64,000 nt of DNA, taken from the NCBI RefSeq assembly GCF_035653575.1, contig NZ_DASRBQ010000124.1:55548-119547 (forward strand), in the 5' to 3' direction. The notes under the pieces are model-generated. The model searched no databases. It had not been told where the DNA came from and saw only the letters and a program-made list of their open reading frames with translations. The position numbers and the translations under genes are program-made. This document shows, one piece after another, positions 7,646 through 15,989 of this stretch. Source of the DNA: Actinocrinis sp035653575. GTDB taxonomy: Bacteria; Actinomycetota; Actinomycetes; Streptomycetales; Catenulisporaceae. Within the stretch, counting starts at the first letter, position 1, and each line of letters begins with the position of its first letter.

Positions 7646-8451
7646 CACGACCCCGCCAGAATCGAGCGCATCCTGGCCAGCTGCCCCTGCTGCTCGCCCG
7701 CCTGCGTCGCCTGCTCGCTCTCGCCGGGAAGGCCGGTGCCGTTCGCCAGCGAGACCAGGGATCCGCCGGGATCGGAGAGCGCCGAGGCGGCCTGGGAGCC
7801 GAGCGTGGAGAGGCCCTGCGAGCCGCCGCGCGCGGCAGCCGCCTCGAGGGCGGAGAAGTCCAGGCCGTGGCCGATGCCGAGCGCGTCGCCGAGCAGTTGC
7901 CGCGCCAGCTCGCCGCCGGCCGACTTGAGCGCGCTGAAGATGGGGCCTTCGACGGCCTGGGTCAGCTGCGCGAGTATCTGCTGAATCGCCTCGTCGAGCA
8001 GCCGCTTGACCAGGGTCTTGCAGATCGCGATCGCGCCGGCCGCCTCGGCCTCGCTCAGGCCCAGGGTCTCCACCGCGGCCGCCTGGTCGGCGATCAGCTG
8101 CGCGGCGAGGATGCCGAGCTGCACGATCGCCTCGGTTTTCAGGGCGATGATGACGCCGTATACGACCTCGAGGACGTCGGCGAAGATCTTCAGGCCTTCG
8201 GCCAGGTCCTTGAGGTGGCCGTCCGAGAGCTTCTGCCACAGCGCCTCGAACAGCTTGAGCGACTGGGAGGAGCTGATGCTGAGCATCTGCTCGATCTCGG
8301 CCTTGGCGTCGCCGTGCCCCGATTCGAGCTCCTGAGCTATCTGCTTGAGCTCGTCGGCCGCCTCCTTGAGGTCGTCCTCGTTGATGTTGGGCCAGGACAC
8401 CCCGATGATGTCGAGCACCCAGACCAGTTCCTGCGGCAGTACGACTCCCAC
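7645..8451 (-). CDS. WXG100-like N-domain protein (CpnT N-terminal-type)
   Basis: A 268-residue, largely alpha-helical protein. The GTG start at 8451 follows GGGAG and gives the family-typical beginning VGVVLPQELVWVLDIIG, then SWPNINEDDLKEAADEL. This opening is seen in 'WXG100-like domain' proteins and in the N-terminal part of the mycobacterial channel/toxin CpnT. A W-x-x-x motif lies at about residue 20, followed by long amphipathic helices and an Ala/Gly-rich C-terminus. It is the first gene of the cassette and overlaps the ADP-ribosyltransferase gene by one base. I infer that it is the secretion partner or carrier that brings the toxin to the ESX machine. In many actinomycetes such domains are fused to toxins, while here they are encoded separately. 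Earlier in-frame starts up to 8898 lie inside the preceding gene and are unlikely. Confidence 0.75.
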   Translation of the reverse strand: MGVVLPQELVWVLDIIGVSWPNINEDDLKEAADELKQIAQELESGHGDAKAEIEQMLSISSSQSLKLFEALWQKLSDGHLKDLAEGLKIFADVLEVVYGVIIALKTEAIVQLGILAAQLIADQAAAVETLGLSEAEAAGAIAICKTLVKRLLDEAIQQILAQLTQAVEGPIFSALKSAGGELARQLLGDALGIGHGLDFSALEAAAARGGSQGLSTLGSQAASALSDPGGSLVSLANGTGLPGESEQATQAGEQQGQLARMRSILAGS

Positions 8452-8539
8452 GTGCGCTCTCCCGTCCCCCGCCCGTAGCCGCGCGACGGGGCGACGATAG
8501 CAGTGCTCTGAACGACGGCGGAAGGCCCGGTCGGGAAGC

Positions 8540-9007
8540 TTAGGCGGAGGCGGAGCGGTGCAGGCGGATGGCGTGGCGCATCGCGGCGCGGGCGCGGGCG
8601 TTGTCCTTCGCCGCCGAGTAGGCGACCGCGAGGCGGTACCAGGCGCGCCAGTCTTGCTTGTCCGCCTCGGTCTCCGCCTTGCGCCGCGCGAAGAGCCGGT
8701 CCGCCGCCGCGCGGTCGACCCGGCCGCCCGGCGATCTGGGCAGCGCGTCGACCTCCTCCTGGCGCAGCCCGCCCTCATCGTCGAGCTGCCTGGCCAGGCG
8801 CTCGGTGGCGAAGCCGAAGCGGATCTCACGCACCAGGAACCAGCCGCCGAAGAAGCCGAAGACGAGCACCGCCGCACCGAGCAGTCCGGGAGCCGCACCG
8901 CCGCCGGTGAACCCGTCGTAGAGCGCGAGCGCTCCCTCCCAGCTGCACAGTCCCAGGTAGAAGACGAGGACCGCGCTGAGGATGAAGGCGGCGGTGCGGG
9001 CGCGCAC
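8540..9007 (-). CDS. Small two-helix membrane protein with TPR-like tail
   Basis: I do not recognise a named family. The 155 residues contain two hydrophobic segments (about 6-28 and 40-60, FGFFGGW). They are followed by a charged cytosolic region with RxxAADRLFARRKAETEADKQDWRAWYRLAVAYSAAKDN. The WYRLAVAYSAAKDNARARAAMRHAI portion reads like one tetratricopeptide unit. The gene starts 23 nt after dapB and is probably the last gene of the pnp-M16-dapB transcript. A hypothetical membrane protein at this position is usual in the actinobacterial dapB neighbourhood. Confidence 0.7.
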   Translation of the reverse strand: MRARTAAFILSAVLVFYLGLCSWEGALALYDGFTGGGAAPGLLGAAVLVFGFFGGWFLVREIRFGFATERLARQLDDEGGLRQEEVDALPRSPGGRVDRAAADRLFARRKAETEADKQDWRAWYRLAVAYSAAKDNARARAAMRHAIRLHRSASA

Positions 9008-9030
9008 TGGGGTTCCGTTCCGCTTCCGGG

Positions 9031-9792
9031 CTAGCTCTGCTGGTCGAGGTAGTGCTCGAGTCCCACGGTCAGCCCGGGGTGCTGGGCGACCCGCCGGACG
9101 CCGAGGACCACGCCGGGCATGAACGAGATCCGGTCCAGCGAGTCGTGCCGGAGCGTCAGGGTCTCGCCCTGCGCGCCGAGCAGCACTTCCTGATGGGCGA
9201 TCAGGCCGCGCAGGCGCACCGAGTGGACCGGCACGCCCTGCACGGTGCCGCCGCGGTGGTGGTCCGCGTCGTGCGCCGTGGCGTCGGGGAACGGCTTGCT
9301 GTTCGCCTTCGCGCGCGCGTCGGCGATCAGCTCGGCGGTGCGCTGCGCGGTGCCGCTCGGCGCGTCGGCCTTGTCGGGATGGTGCAGCTCGATGATCTCG
9401 ACCGACTCGAACAGCGGGGCCGCCTGCGCCGCGAACTTCATCATCAGCACCGCGCCGAGGGAGAAGTTGGGCGCGATGAGCACGCCGGTGGACGGGTGCT
9501 CGGCGAGCCAGGACCGCACCCGCGCGGTGCGGTCGGGGGTGAAGCCGCTGGTGCCGACGACCGCGTGAATGCCGTTCTTGACGCAGAACTCGAGGTTGCC
9601 GAGCACCACGTCCGGGTTGGTGAAGTCCACGGCCACGGTCGCGCCGGCCTCGACCGCGGCCTTCGGGTCGTCGTCCACGTCGATGCGCGCTACGACCTGC
9701 ATGCCGTCGGACCGCTCGACCGCGTCGCAGACCTGGCGGCCCATCCGGCCGTTGGCACCGAAGACGGCGACGTTGATCATGGTGGTGTCCAT
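9031..9792 (-). CDS. dapB: 4-hydroxy-tetrahydrodipicolinate reductase
   Basis: It reduces the DapA product with NAD(P)H in the lysine/diaminopimelate pathway in the cytosol. The 253 residues open with the dinucleotide-binding motif GANGRMG (12-18). The catalytic/substrate segment ELHHPDKADAPSGTA carries His137/His138 and Lys141. The IAPNFSLGAVL motif (106-115) is intact. ATG at 9792 is the first start, and MINVAVFG at 9780 is equally plausible. It sits 20 nt after the M16 peptidase gene, so the two are likely co-transcribed. The dapA partner is 6 kb away in opposite orientation. Confidence 0.96.
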   Translation of the reverse strand: MDTTMINVAVFGANGRMGRQVCDAVERSDGMQVVARIDVDDDPKAAVEAGATVAVDFTNPDVVLGNLEFCVKNGIHAVVGTSGFTPDRTARVRSWLAEHPSTGVLIAPNFSLGAVLMMKFAAQAAPLFESVEIIELHHPDKADAPSGTAQRTAELIADARAKANSKPFPDATAHDADHHRGGTVQGVPVHSVRLRGLIAHQEVLLGAQGETLTLRHDSLDRISFMPGVVLGVRRVAQHPGLTVGLEHYLDQQS

Positions 9793-9812
9793 TCGCTGCG
9801 GGTGGCGGGCGG

Positions 9813-11258
9813 TCAGGCGATGAAGGACGAGGGGTCCTTGTACGGTCCGATCACGGCGAGCGCCGGCTCCGCGGTGAGCAGATCGGTCGCGACGGCGCGC
9901 ACGTCGTCGAGCGTGACGCCGGAGATCAGCTCGAGCACCGTGTCGACCGACAGATGCTCGCCGTAGACCAGCTCGCCCTTTCCGATCCGGCTCATCCGCG
10001 AGCCGGTGTCCTCAAGGCCGAGCACCATGCCGCCGCGCAGCTGGCCGATGCCGAGCGCCAGTTCCTGCTCGGTGATGCCCGAGGCGACGAGATTCGCGAT
10101 CTCGGCCCGGCACAGCGCGATCACTTGGCGCAGCTTCTTCGGCTGGCAGCCCGCGTACACGCCGAAGGCGCCGGCGTCAGCGTATTGCGAGGCGTAGCTG
10201 TACACCGAGTACGCCAGGCCCCGCTTCTCGCGCACCTCCTGGAAGAGGCGCGAGGACATGCCGCCGCCGAGCACGGCCGCGAGCACGCCGAGCGCCCAGC
10301 GTCGCTGGTCGGTGCGGTGCACGCCGGGCATCCCGAGCACGACGTGCGCCTGCTCGGTCTTGCGGTTGACCAGCCGCGTCGCCTTACCGGAGGGGGGCAT
10401 CGCGGTGAGGCTGCGCGGGCCGAACGGCGCGAGCGCCGAGTCGAGCACGAGGTGGGAGTCCCCGGCGGACCGCAGGAAGCCCTCGTATACGAGTTCGACG
10501 ACGCGGTCGTGGTCGAGGTTGCCCGCCGCCGCGACCACCAGGTTGGGCCCGGTGTAGTAGCGGCGGTAGTGCGCAGCGATCTGGTCGCGGGTGATCGTCT
10601 TGACCGACTGCGCCGTGCCCGCGATCGGCCGGCCCAGCGGGCTGTCGCCGAACAGGGCGAGGGCGAACTCGTCGTGCACCATGTCGCCCGGGTCGTCGTC
10701 GGTCATGGCGATCTCCTCGAGGATCACGCCGCGCTCCGACTCCACGTCCTCGGGCAGGATCAGCGCGGCCGCGACGACGTCGGTGATGACGTCGGCGGCC
10801 AGCGGCAGATCCGCGTCCAGGACGCGGGCGTAGTAGCAGGTGTACTCCTTCGTGGTGAAGGCGTTGATCTCCCCGCCGACCGCCTCGATCGAGGCGGAGA
10901 TGTCCAGGGCCGAGCGCCGCGCGGTGCCCTTGAACAGCAGGTGCTCCAGGTAGTGGCTGGCCCCGGCGGACTCGGCGTCCTCGTCGCGCGAGCCGACGCC
11001 GACCCAGACGCCGAGGGTGACCGAGCGCACCGACGGCATCGCCTCGGTGATGACCCGGATGCCGCCGGGCAGGACGGTCCGGCGGATGTCACCGGAGCCC
11101 GCGGTGTCCGGGAACAGGGCCTGCGCGGGGAACCTGCTCTCGGACTGGACCTCGGTGGTGCCGGGGGGCGCGGGGCGCTCCCCGGCGTCCGAGTAGGGCG
11201 CTGCCCCGGCCGCGGGGGCCGGGATCGGCGACTGAGTCAGATCGACCACCTGTATCAA
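9813..11258 (-). CDS. M16 family zinc peptidase (processing-peptidase-like)
   Basis: A 481-residue homologue of the mitochondrial processing peptidase beta / PepR class. The inverted zinc motif HxxEH is His102-Tyr-Leu-Glu-His106 in ASHYLEHLLFKGT. It is followed by the conserved EVGGEINAFTTKEYTCYYARVL block and the second-domain segment RGLAYSVYSYASQYADAGAFGVYAGC. The first start is TTG (11258) with a weak upstream signal. A GTG at 11249 or a later start is possible, since residues 1-50 are Pro/Ala-rich and poorly conserved. It lies 22 nt after pnp. The pnp-M16-dapB arrangement is conserved in mycobacteria (gpsI-pepR-dapB) and Streptomyces. Confidence 0.93.
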   Translation of the reverse strand: MIQVVDLTQSPIPAPAAGAAPYSDAGERPAPPGTTEVQSESRFPAQALFPDTAGSGDIRRTVLPGGIRVITEAMPSVRSVTLGVWVGVGSRDEDAESAGASHYLEHLLFKGTARRSALDISASIEAVGGEINAFTTKEYTCYYARVLDADLPLAADVITDVVAAALILPEDVESERGVILEEIAMTDDDPGDMVHDEFALALFGDSPLGRPIAGTAQSVKTITRDQIAAHYRRYYTGPNLVVAAAGNLDHDRVVELVYEGFLRSAGDSHLVLDSALAPFGPRSLTAMPPSGKATRLVNRKTEQAHVVLGMPGVHRTDQRRWALGVLAAVLGGGMSSRLFQEVREKRGLAYSVYSYASQYADAGAFGVYAGCQPKKLRQVIALCRAEIANLVASGITEQELALGIGQLRGGMVLGLEDTGSRMSRIGKGELVYGEHLSVDTVLELISGVTLDDVRAVATDLLTAEPALAVIGPYKDPSSFIA

Positions 11259-11280
11259 GGATCTGCCTGCGTAGGAGCGG

Positions 11281-13512
11281 TCAGGACTGCTCGGCCGGGG
11301 CCTCTTCGGCCGGCGCCGCGGGCTGCTCGGCGTCCGGGAGCACCGGCACCAGGGACAGCTTGCCGCGCTGGTCGATCTCGGCGATCTCGACCTGGAGCTT
11401 GTCGCCGACCTTGACCACGTCCTCGACGTTCTCGATCCGCTTGCCGCCGGCGATCTTGCGCAGCTGCGAGATGTGCAGCAGGCCGTCCTTGCCGGGCATC
11501 AGCGAGACGAACGCGCCGAAGGTGGTGGTCTTCACGACCGTGCCCAGGTACCGCTCGCCGACCTCGGGCATCGTCGGGTTGGCGATCTGGTTGATCGTCT
11601 GGCGGGCCGCCTCTGCGGACGGTCCGTCGGCCGCGCCGATGTAGATCGTGCCGTCGTCCTCGATGGTGATGTCGGCGCCGGTGTCCTCCTGGATCTGGTT
11701 GATCATCTTGCCCTTCGGGCCGATGACCTCGCCGATCTTGTCCACCGGGATCTTGACCGTGATGATGCGCGGCGCGTACTCGGACATCTCGTCCGGCGAG
11801 TCGATCGCCTCGAGCATGACGTCCAGGATGTGCAGCCGGGCGTCGTGCGCCTGGCGCAGCGCCTGGGCGAGCACCGAGGCGGGGATGCCGTCGAGCTTGG
11901 TGTCCAGCTGCAGGGCCGTCACGAAGTCCTTGGTGCCGGCGACCTTGAAGTCCATGTCGCCGTACGCGTCCTCGGCGCCGAGGATGTCGGTGAGCGCCAC
12001 GTACTCGGTCTTGCCGTCGATCTCCGCGGAGACCAGGCCCATCGCGATGCCCGCGACCGGGGCCTTGAGCGGCACGCCCGCGTTGAGCAGCGACATGGTG
12101 CTGGCGCAGACCGAGCCCATCGAGGTGGAGCCGTTGGAGCCGAGGGCCTCGGAGACCTGCCGGATCGCGTACGGGAACTCCTCGCGGCTGGGCAGCACCG
12201 GCACCAGCGCCCGCTCGGCCAGCGCGCCGTGGCCGATCTCGCGCCGCTTGGGCGAGCCGACCCGGCCGGTCTCGCCGGTGGAGTAGGGCGGGAAGTTGTA
12301 GTTGTGCATGTAGCGCTTGCGCGTCTCCGGCGCGAGCGTGTCCAGCTGCTGCTCCATGCGCAGCATGTTGAGCGTGGTGATGCCCAGGATCTGGGTCTCG
12401 CCGCGCTCGAACAGCGCCGAGCCGTGCACCCGCGGGACGACCTCGACCTCGGCGGCCAGCGCCCGGATGTCGGTGACGCCGCGGCCGTCGATGCGGACGC
12501 GGTCACGGATGATCCGCTCGCGCACCAGCTTCTTGGTCAGCGCGCGGAAGGCCCCGGGGATCTCCTTCTCCCGGCCCTCGAACTGCCCGGCCAGCTTCTC
12601 GATCGCGACGGCCTTGACCCGGTCCTGCTCGGCCTCGCGCTCCTGCTTGCCCGCGATGGTCAGGGCGGCGGCCAGGTCGGCGGAGACCGCCTCGCTGACG
12701 GCGTCGAAGACGTCCTGCTGGTAGTCGAGGTACTTCGGGAACTCGGCGGTCGGCTTGGCGGCCTGGCGGGCCAGCTCGGCCTGCGCCTGGCACAGCACCT
12801 TGATGAACGGCTTGGCCGCCTCGAGCCCCTCGGCGACGACCTCCTCGGTGGGCGCCTGCGCGCCGTCCGCGACCAGCTGGATCGTGGTCGTGGTGGCCTC
12901 GGCCTCGACCATCATGATCGCCACGTCGCCGTCCTCGAGGACGCGACCGGCCACGACCATGTCGAAGACGGCCTTCTCCAGCTCGGGGTGGGTCGGGAAG
13001 GCGACCCACTGGCCCTCGATCAGGGCGACGCGCACGCCGCCGATCGGCCCGGAGAACGGAAGCCCGGCCAGCTGCGTCGAGGCGGAGGCGGCGTTGATCG
13101 CGACCACGTCGTAGAGGTGGTCCGGGTTGAGCGCCATCACGGTGGCCACGATCTGGATCTCGTTGCGCAGACCCTTGGCGAAGGACGGGCGAAGCGGCCG
13201 GTCGATCAGCCGGCAGGTCAGAATGGCGTCCTCGGACGGACGGCCCTCGCGGCGGAAGAAGGAGCCGGGGATCCGGCCCGCCGCGTACATCCGCTCCTCG
13301 ACGTCCACGGTGAGCGGGAAGAAGTCGAGCTGGTCCTTCGGGTGCTTCGAGTAGGTGGTGGCGGACAGCACCATGGTCTCGCCGTCCAGATAAGCCACCG
13401 CGGAGCCGGCCGCCTGCCGGGCGAGCCGCCCGGTCTCGAAGCGCACGGTGCGGCTTCCGAAGCGGCCGTTGTCGATGACCGCCTCGGTGGTGTAACTGCT
13501 GGGACCCTCCAC
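11281..13512 (-). CDS. pnp: Polyribonucleotide nucleotidyltransferase
   Basis: PNPase degrades RNA 3'-5' phosphorolytically and adds 3' tails; in Streptomyces it is the main RNA polymerising enzyme (GpsI). The 743 residues contain two RNase PH domains: FETGRLARQAAGSAVAYLDGETMVL near the start, and the second core around SNGSTSMGSVCASTMSLLNAGVP. A KH domain follows (GEVIGPKGKMINQIQEDTGADI), then an S1 domain (GTVVKTTTFGAFVSLMPGKDGLLHIS) and an acidic Ala/Glu tail. The GTG at 13512 is chosen because AAGGAGGG stands 7 nt upstream and the protein then begins VEGPSSYTTEAVIDNG, as in relatives. The in-frame extension to 13638 is not conserved. It follows rpsO, as in nearly all bacteria. Confidence 0.97.
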   Translation of the reverse strand: MEGPSSYTTEAVIDNGRFGSRTVRFETGRLARQAAGSAVAYLDGETMVLSATTYSKHPKDQLDFFPLTVDVEERMYAAGRIPGSFFRREGRPSEDAILTCRLIDRPLRPSFAKGLRNEIQIVATVMALNPDHLYDVVAINAASASTQLAGLPFSGPIGGVRVALIEGQWVAFPTHPELEKAVFDMVVAGRVLEDGDVAIMMVEAEATTTTIQLVADGAQAPTEEVVAEGLEAAKPFIKVLCQAQAELARQAAKPTAEFPKYLDYQQDVFDAVSEAVSADLAAALTIAGKQEREAEQDRVKAVAIEKLAGQFEGREKEIPGAFRALTKKLVRERIIRDRVRIDGRGVTDIRALAAEVEVVPRVHGSALFERGETQILGITTLNMLRMEQQLDTLAPETRKRYMHNYNFPPYSTGETGRVGSPKRREIGHGALAERALVPVLPSREEFPYAIRQVSEALGSNGSTSMGSVCASTMSLLNAGVPLKAPVAGIAMGLVSAEIDGKTEYVALTDILGAEDAYGDMDFKVAGTKDFVTALQLDTKLDGIPASVLAQALRQAHDARLHILDVMLEAIDSPDEMSEYAPRIITVKIPVDKIGEVIGPKGKMINQIQEDTGADITIEDDGTIYIGAADGPSAEAARQTINQIANPTMPEVGERYLGTVVKTTTFGAFVSLMPGKDGLLHISQLRKIAGGKRIENVEDVVKVGDKLQVEIAEIDQRGKLSLVPVLPDAEQPAAPAEEAPAEQS

Positions 13513-13897
13513 GGGGTGCCCTCCTTGTCGTGTCCTGACGGAACGCGACGTCACCGAAGCGGCGACCTGATCCTGGACACCGGTCTCCGATCGAAGCCGG
13601 CGGGCGGGGCGCGCACGCGCGTTACCTCCGACGGCCACTACCGAAGATCGGTACCGGTCTCACCTACGGCGATGAACGCCGCGTTCCTTCAACTCTCGGT
13701 CCGGCCGTCCCGGCGCGGACCCCTTCTCACTATCTAGCTATCCAACGTCACGCTAACCCATGCGGCCCAGGCTTGGGGCGGCGAAACACCAGAACGGGGT
13801 GTCGCACCGGCCTCGCGCGCCTGGCCAGCCGCCTGATCGCGATACGCCAAGGGAGCGGCACCCGACTGAGCCGGGCACCGCTCCCGAGGTACTGCCG
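13513..13897. other. rpsO-pnp intergenic region
   Basis: No gene is seen in these 385 nt. The region contains the rpsO hairpin (13851-13885). It also has an A/T-richer patch around 13728-13760, with TAGATA- and TAGCTA-like hexamers read on the minus strand, as the best place for a separate pnp promoter. The long pnp leader could be a site of autoregulation by RNase cleavage, as known in other bacteria, but nothing in the sequence proves it. Confidence 0.4.
13851..13885 (-). terminator. Hairpin after rpsO
   Basis: GGGAGCGG (13851-13858) pairs with CCGCTCCC (13878-13885), and CCCG pairs with CGGG inside. It begins 12 nt after the rpsO stop codon on the minus strand. It may terminate or attenuate transcription into pnp, or act as a processing stem. 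Confidence 0.6.
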
Positions 13898-14167
13898 CTA
13901 TCGGCGCAGACCGAGACGCTCGATCAGCGCGCGGTAGCGCTCGATGTCCTTGGCGGCCAGGTACTTCAGCAGCCGGCGGCGCTTACCCACCAGCTGGTAC
14001 ATGCCGCGGCGGGAGTGGTGGTCGTGCTTGTGCGCCTTCAGGTGCTCGGTCAGGTCGTTGATCCGCTTGGTCAGCAGCGCGACCTGGACCTCCGGGGAGC
14101 CGGTGTCACCTTCGGCGGTGCCGTACTCGGCGAGGATCTGCTTCTTCGTGGCGACGTCGAGTGCCAT
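13898..14167 (-). CDS. rpsO: 30S ribosomal protein S15
   Basis: An 89-residue primary 16S rRNA-binding protein of the small subunit platform, the standard length for S15. The landmarks are present: TGSPEVQVALLTKRINDLTEHLKAHKHDHHSRRGMYQLVGKRRRLLKYL. The ATG is preceded by GGAGA. In mycobacteria ribF directly precedes rpsO. Here, as I recall for Streptomyces, the ESX locus is inserted between them. It is separated from pnp by 385 nt including a hairpin. Confidence 0.98.
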   Translation of the reverse strand: MALDVATKKQILAEYGTAEGDTGSPEVQVALLTKRINDLTEHLKAHKHDHHSRRGMYQLVGKRRRLLKYLAAKDIERYRALIERLGLRR

Positions 14168-14248
14168 GGGTCTCCATCACGGTTGAGCACCCGGGCGCAC
14201 TCGGTCTTACTCACGAGCACAAACGAACCCGGCGGTGCCTCTGCAGCA

Positions 14249-14287
14249 CCTCAGGCGCTGCGTCAAGCAAGTCTATCCGACCTGAGG
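14249..14287 (-). terminator. Weak hairpin after eccD
   Basis: CCTCAGG (14249-14255) and CCTGAGG (14281-14287) form a 7-bp perfect stem with a 25-nt loop, 18 nt after the eccD stop codon on the minus strand. The long loop makes it a weak candidate. Confidence 0.25.
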
Positions 14288-14304
14288 AGCGCTTTCGGCC
14301 ACGC

Positions 14305-15738
14305 TCAGTGGTGTCCGACCGACTGGACCGTGCTGTAGATGTTGAGCACGCCGAGCAGCACCGGGATGACCGAGGCGAGCAGCAGTCCGTCGAGCAGGTC
14401 GATGCTGCGCGCCCAGCGCGGGGACAGCGAGCGGTTCGGCAGCGCGAAGGCGACCGCGACCAGGATCAGGCCGCCCGCGAGTACCGCGCCGAAGAACCAG
14501 GTCTGGCGGGCGAGCGTGGAGACGTGGACCGCCGCGCCGACCAGCAGCACCACGACCGTGCCGACGCCGCCCCACACCAACGTGTTGACCTGCGAGGAGC
14601 GGCGGAACAGCCGGGCCCGGGAGAGCAGTGCGAGGCCGAGCACGCTGGCCATCCCCTGAGCCCAGGCGCCGCCGCTGCGGCCGTCGCTGGCGAAGGAGAG
14701 GACGAACGCGCTCAGCACGACGGTCACGGCGCAGGCCGCGGCCAGTCCGGTCAGCAGCTCGTGGCTGCGGCGGGCGCGGCGGTCGATCGAGGCGGTGTCC
14801 ACCGGGTCGTCGTTGCCGGCCGGCAGCGCGGCCTTCTGCGCGGTGCTGCTCACCTGCGGCGCGCCGTCGACGAGCTGCGGCATCGGGAAGCGCACGGCCC
14901 GCAGCGCGAGACCGGGCAGGAACCCGATCGCGGCGATGGCGACCGTCCCGGTCCCGGCGGCCAGCTTGGCCGGGTCGGCCCCGCTCGCCAGGCCGACCGC
15001 GCCGGCGACGGCGCCCGCCGCGGCCGCGATGGCCGCCGCGAGGTATGCCTCGTCGTGCTCCTCCTGGAGGATCGCGCCGACGACCGAGACCACCAGGACG
15101 GCGGAGCAGCCGACGATGAAGTGCGAGCGGCCGAGCCCGGCGCCCGCGTTGATCGGCAGCGCGCCGATGCCGGCGAGGAAGGCGTACGGCACCGCGCAGG
15201 CGCCGAGGACCGCGCCGCCGACGTGGTCGCCGTAAACCCGGGAACGCAGACCGCCGAAGACGGTGAGCAGCAAGGCCATGACACCGGCCACGAAGGCGGG
15301 CATGCCGTGTGGGTCGTTCGAGGTCCACAGCACCCACGCGCCGAGCGCGAGCAGGGCGGCGCCGCCGGTCAGGCCGATCCGGCGGTAATGCGTCGCGCCC
15401 CACATCCGGCGGTCCTCGGCGACGGTCTGCGCGATGGCGTCGACCACGTCGTCGAAGACCGGCGGGGGCAGCGTGTCGGTGGCCGGGCGCAGATAGAGCA
15501 GGTCGCCGTTGCGCACCCCCTGCGCGGCGAAGGACATGCCGGTGTCGAGCTCGGAGCCGTCGAGCCTGGCGAGTACGAACCCTGCGTGCGCGCCCTCGCT
15601 CTGCCACTGGTCGGCCATCCGCAGCACGTCCGGAAGCAACTCGGCCAGCGGGACGTCCTCCGGCAAAGCCACATCGACCCGGACATTCGGCGCGACCACC
15701 GTAATTCGGCAGAAGCCTGTCATAACCCCGCTGCTCAT
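14305..15738 (-). CDS. eccD: Type VII secretion integral membrane protein EccD
   Basis: The multi-pass subunit that forms the membrane vestibule of the ESX secretion complex. In 477 residues it shows the EccD architecture: an N-terminal cytosolic ubiquitin-like (YukD) domain at about 8-90 (CRITVVAPNVRVDVALPEDVPLAELLPDVL) and a linker. About eleven hydrophobic transmembrane segments run from about 130 to the C-terminus. GAGGAGGGGC lies upstream of the ATG. It diverges from eccC across a 251-nt region with a strong palindrome at 15797-15820 that also covers the likely -10 element (TAGGAT read on the minus strand at 15795-15790). It partners EccB, EccC and EccE encoded downstream in this window. 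Confidence 0.95.
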   Translation of the reverse strand: MSSGVMTGFCRITVVAPNVRVDVALPEDVPLAELLPDVLRMADQWQSEGAHAGFVLARLDGSELDTGMSFAAQGVRNGDLLYLRPATDTLPPPVFDDVVDAIAQTVAEDRRMWGATHYRRIGLTGGAALLALGAWVLWTSNDPHGMPAFVAGVMALLLTVFGGLRSRVYGDHVGGAVLGACAVPYAFLAGIGALPINAGAGLGRSHFIVGCSAVLVVSVVGAILQEEHDEAYLAAAIAAAAGAVAGAVGLASGADPAKLAAGTGTVAIAAIGFLPGLALRAVRFPMPQLVDGAPQVSSTAQKAALPAGNDDPVDTASIDRRARRSHELLTGLAAACAVTVVLSAFVLSFASDGRSGGAWAQGMASVLGLALLSRARLFRRSSQVNTLVWGGVGTVVVLLVGAAVHVSTLARQTWFFGAVLAGGLILVAVAFALPNRSLSPRWARSIDLLDGLLLASVIPVLLGVLNIYSTVQSVGHH

Positions 15739-15796
15739 CGCGGCCCCTCCTCGTTCCCCGCTCGCCGTCGGCCTGTTGGCGCGGCAGGCATCCTAC

Positions 15797-15820
15797 CTAC
15801 TGGCCGCATGCGGCCGGTAG
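15797..15820. promoter_or_regulatory. 24-bp palindrome in the divergent eccD/eccC promoter
   Basis: Twelve-base half-sites CTACTGGCCGCA and TGCGGCCGGTAG are complementary except for one G/A position. The left end touches TAGGAT (minus strand, 15795-15790), a good -10 for eccD. The right end contains TAGCAT (15818-15823), a good -10 for eccC. A dimer bound here could control both halves of the ESX locus together. Two GCGATACC-like direct repeats follow at about 15829-15857. Confidence 0.5.
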
Positions 15821-15989
15821 CATCGGGTGCGATACCAGTATTCGGGTGCCGCGATACCGCCTCAGGCGTATGGGAAGGCGCCTGGCGCTCCCGCTGCCGC
15901 AGCGCCTAGATTGCGACACTGTCGAACTGCCCGGGCTGGTTTCGCGGGATACAACACGGGACTGGTCCACACACGGGAGGGGCTGCGGG

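Noticed and set aside
11473..13737. Long plus-strand frame opposite pnp
   Set aside because: It mirrors the PNPase gene, has a repetitive Asp/Val/Arg/Leu composition and no start signal.
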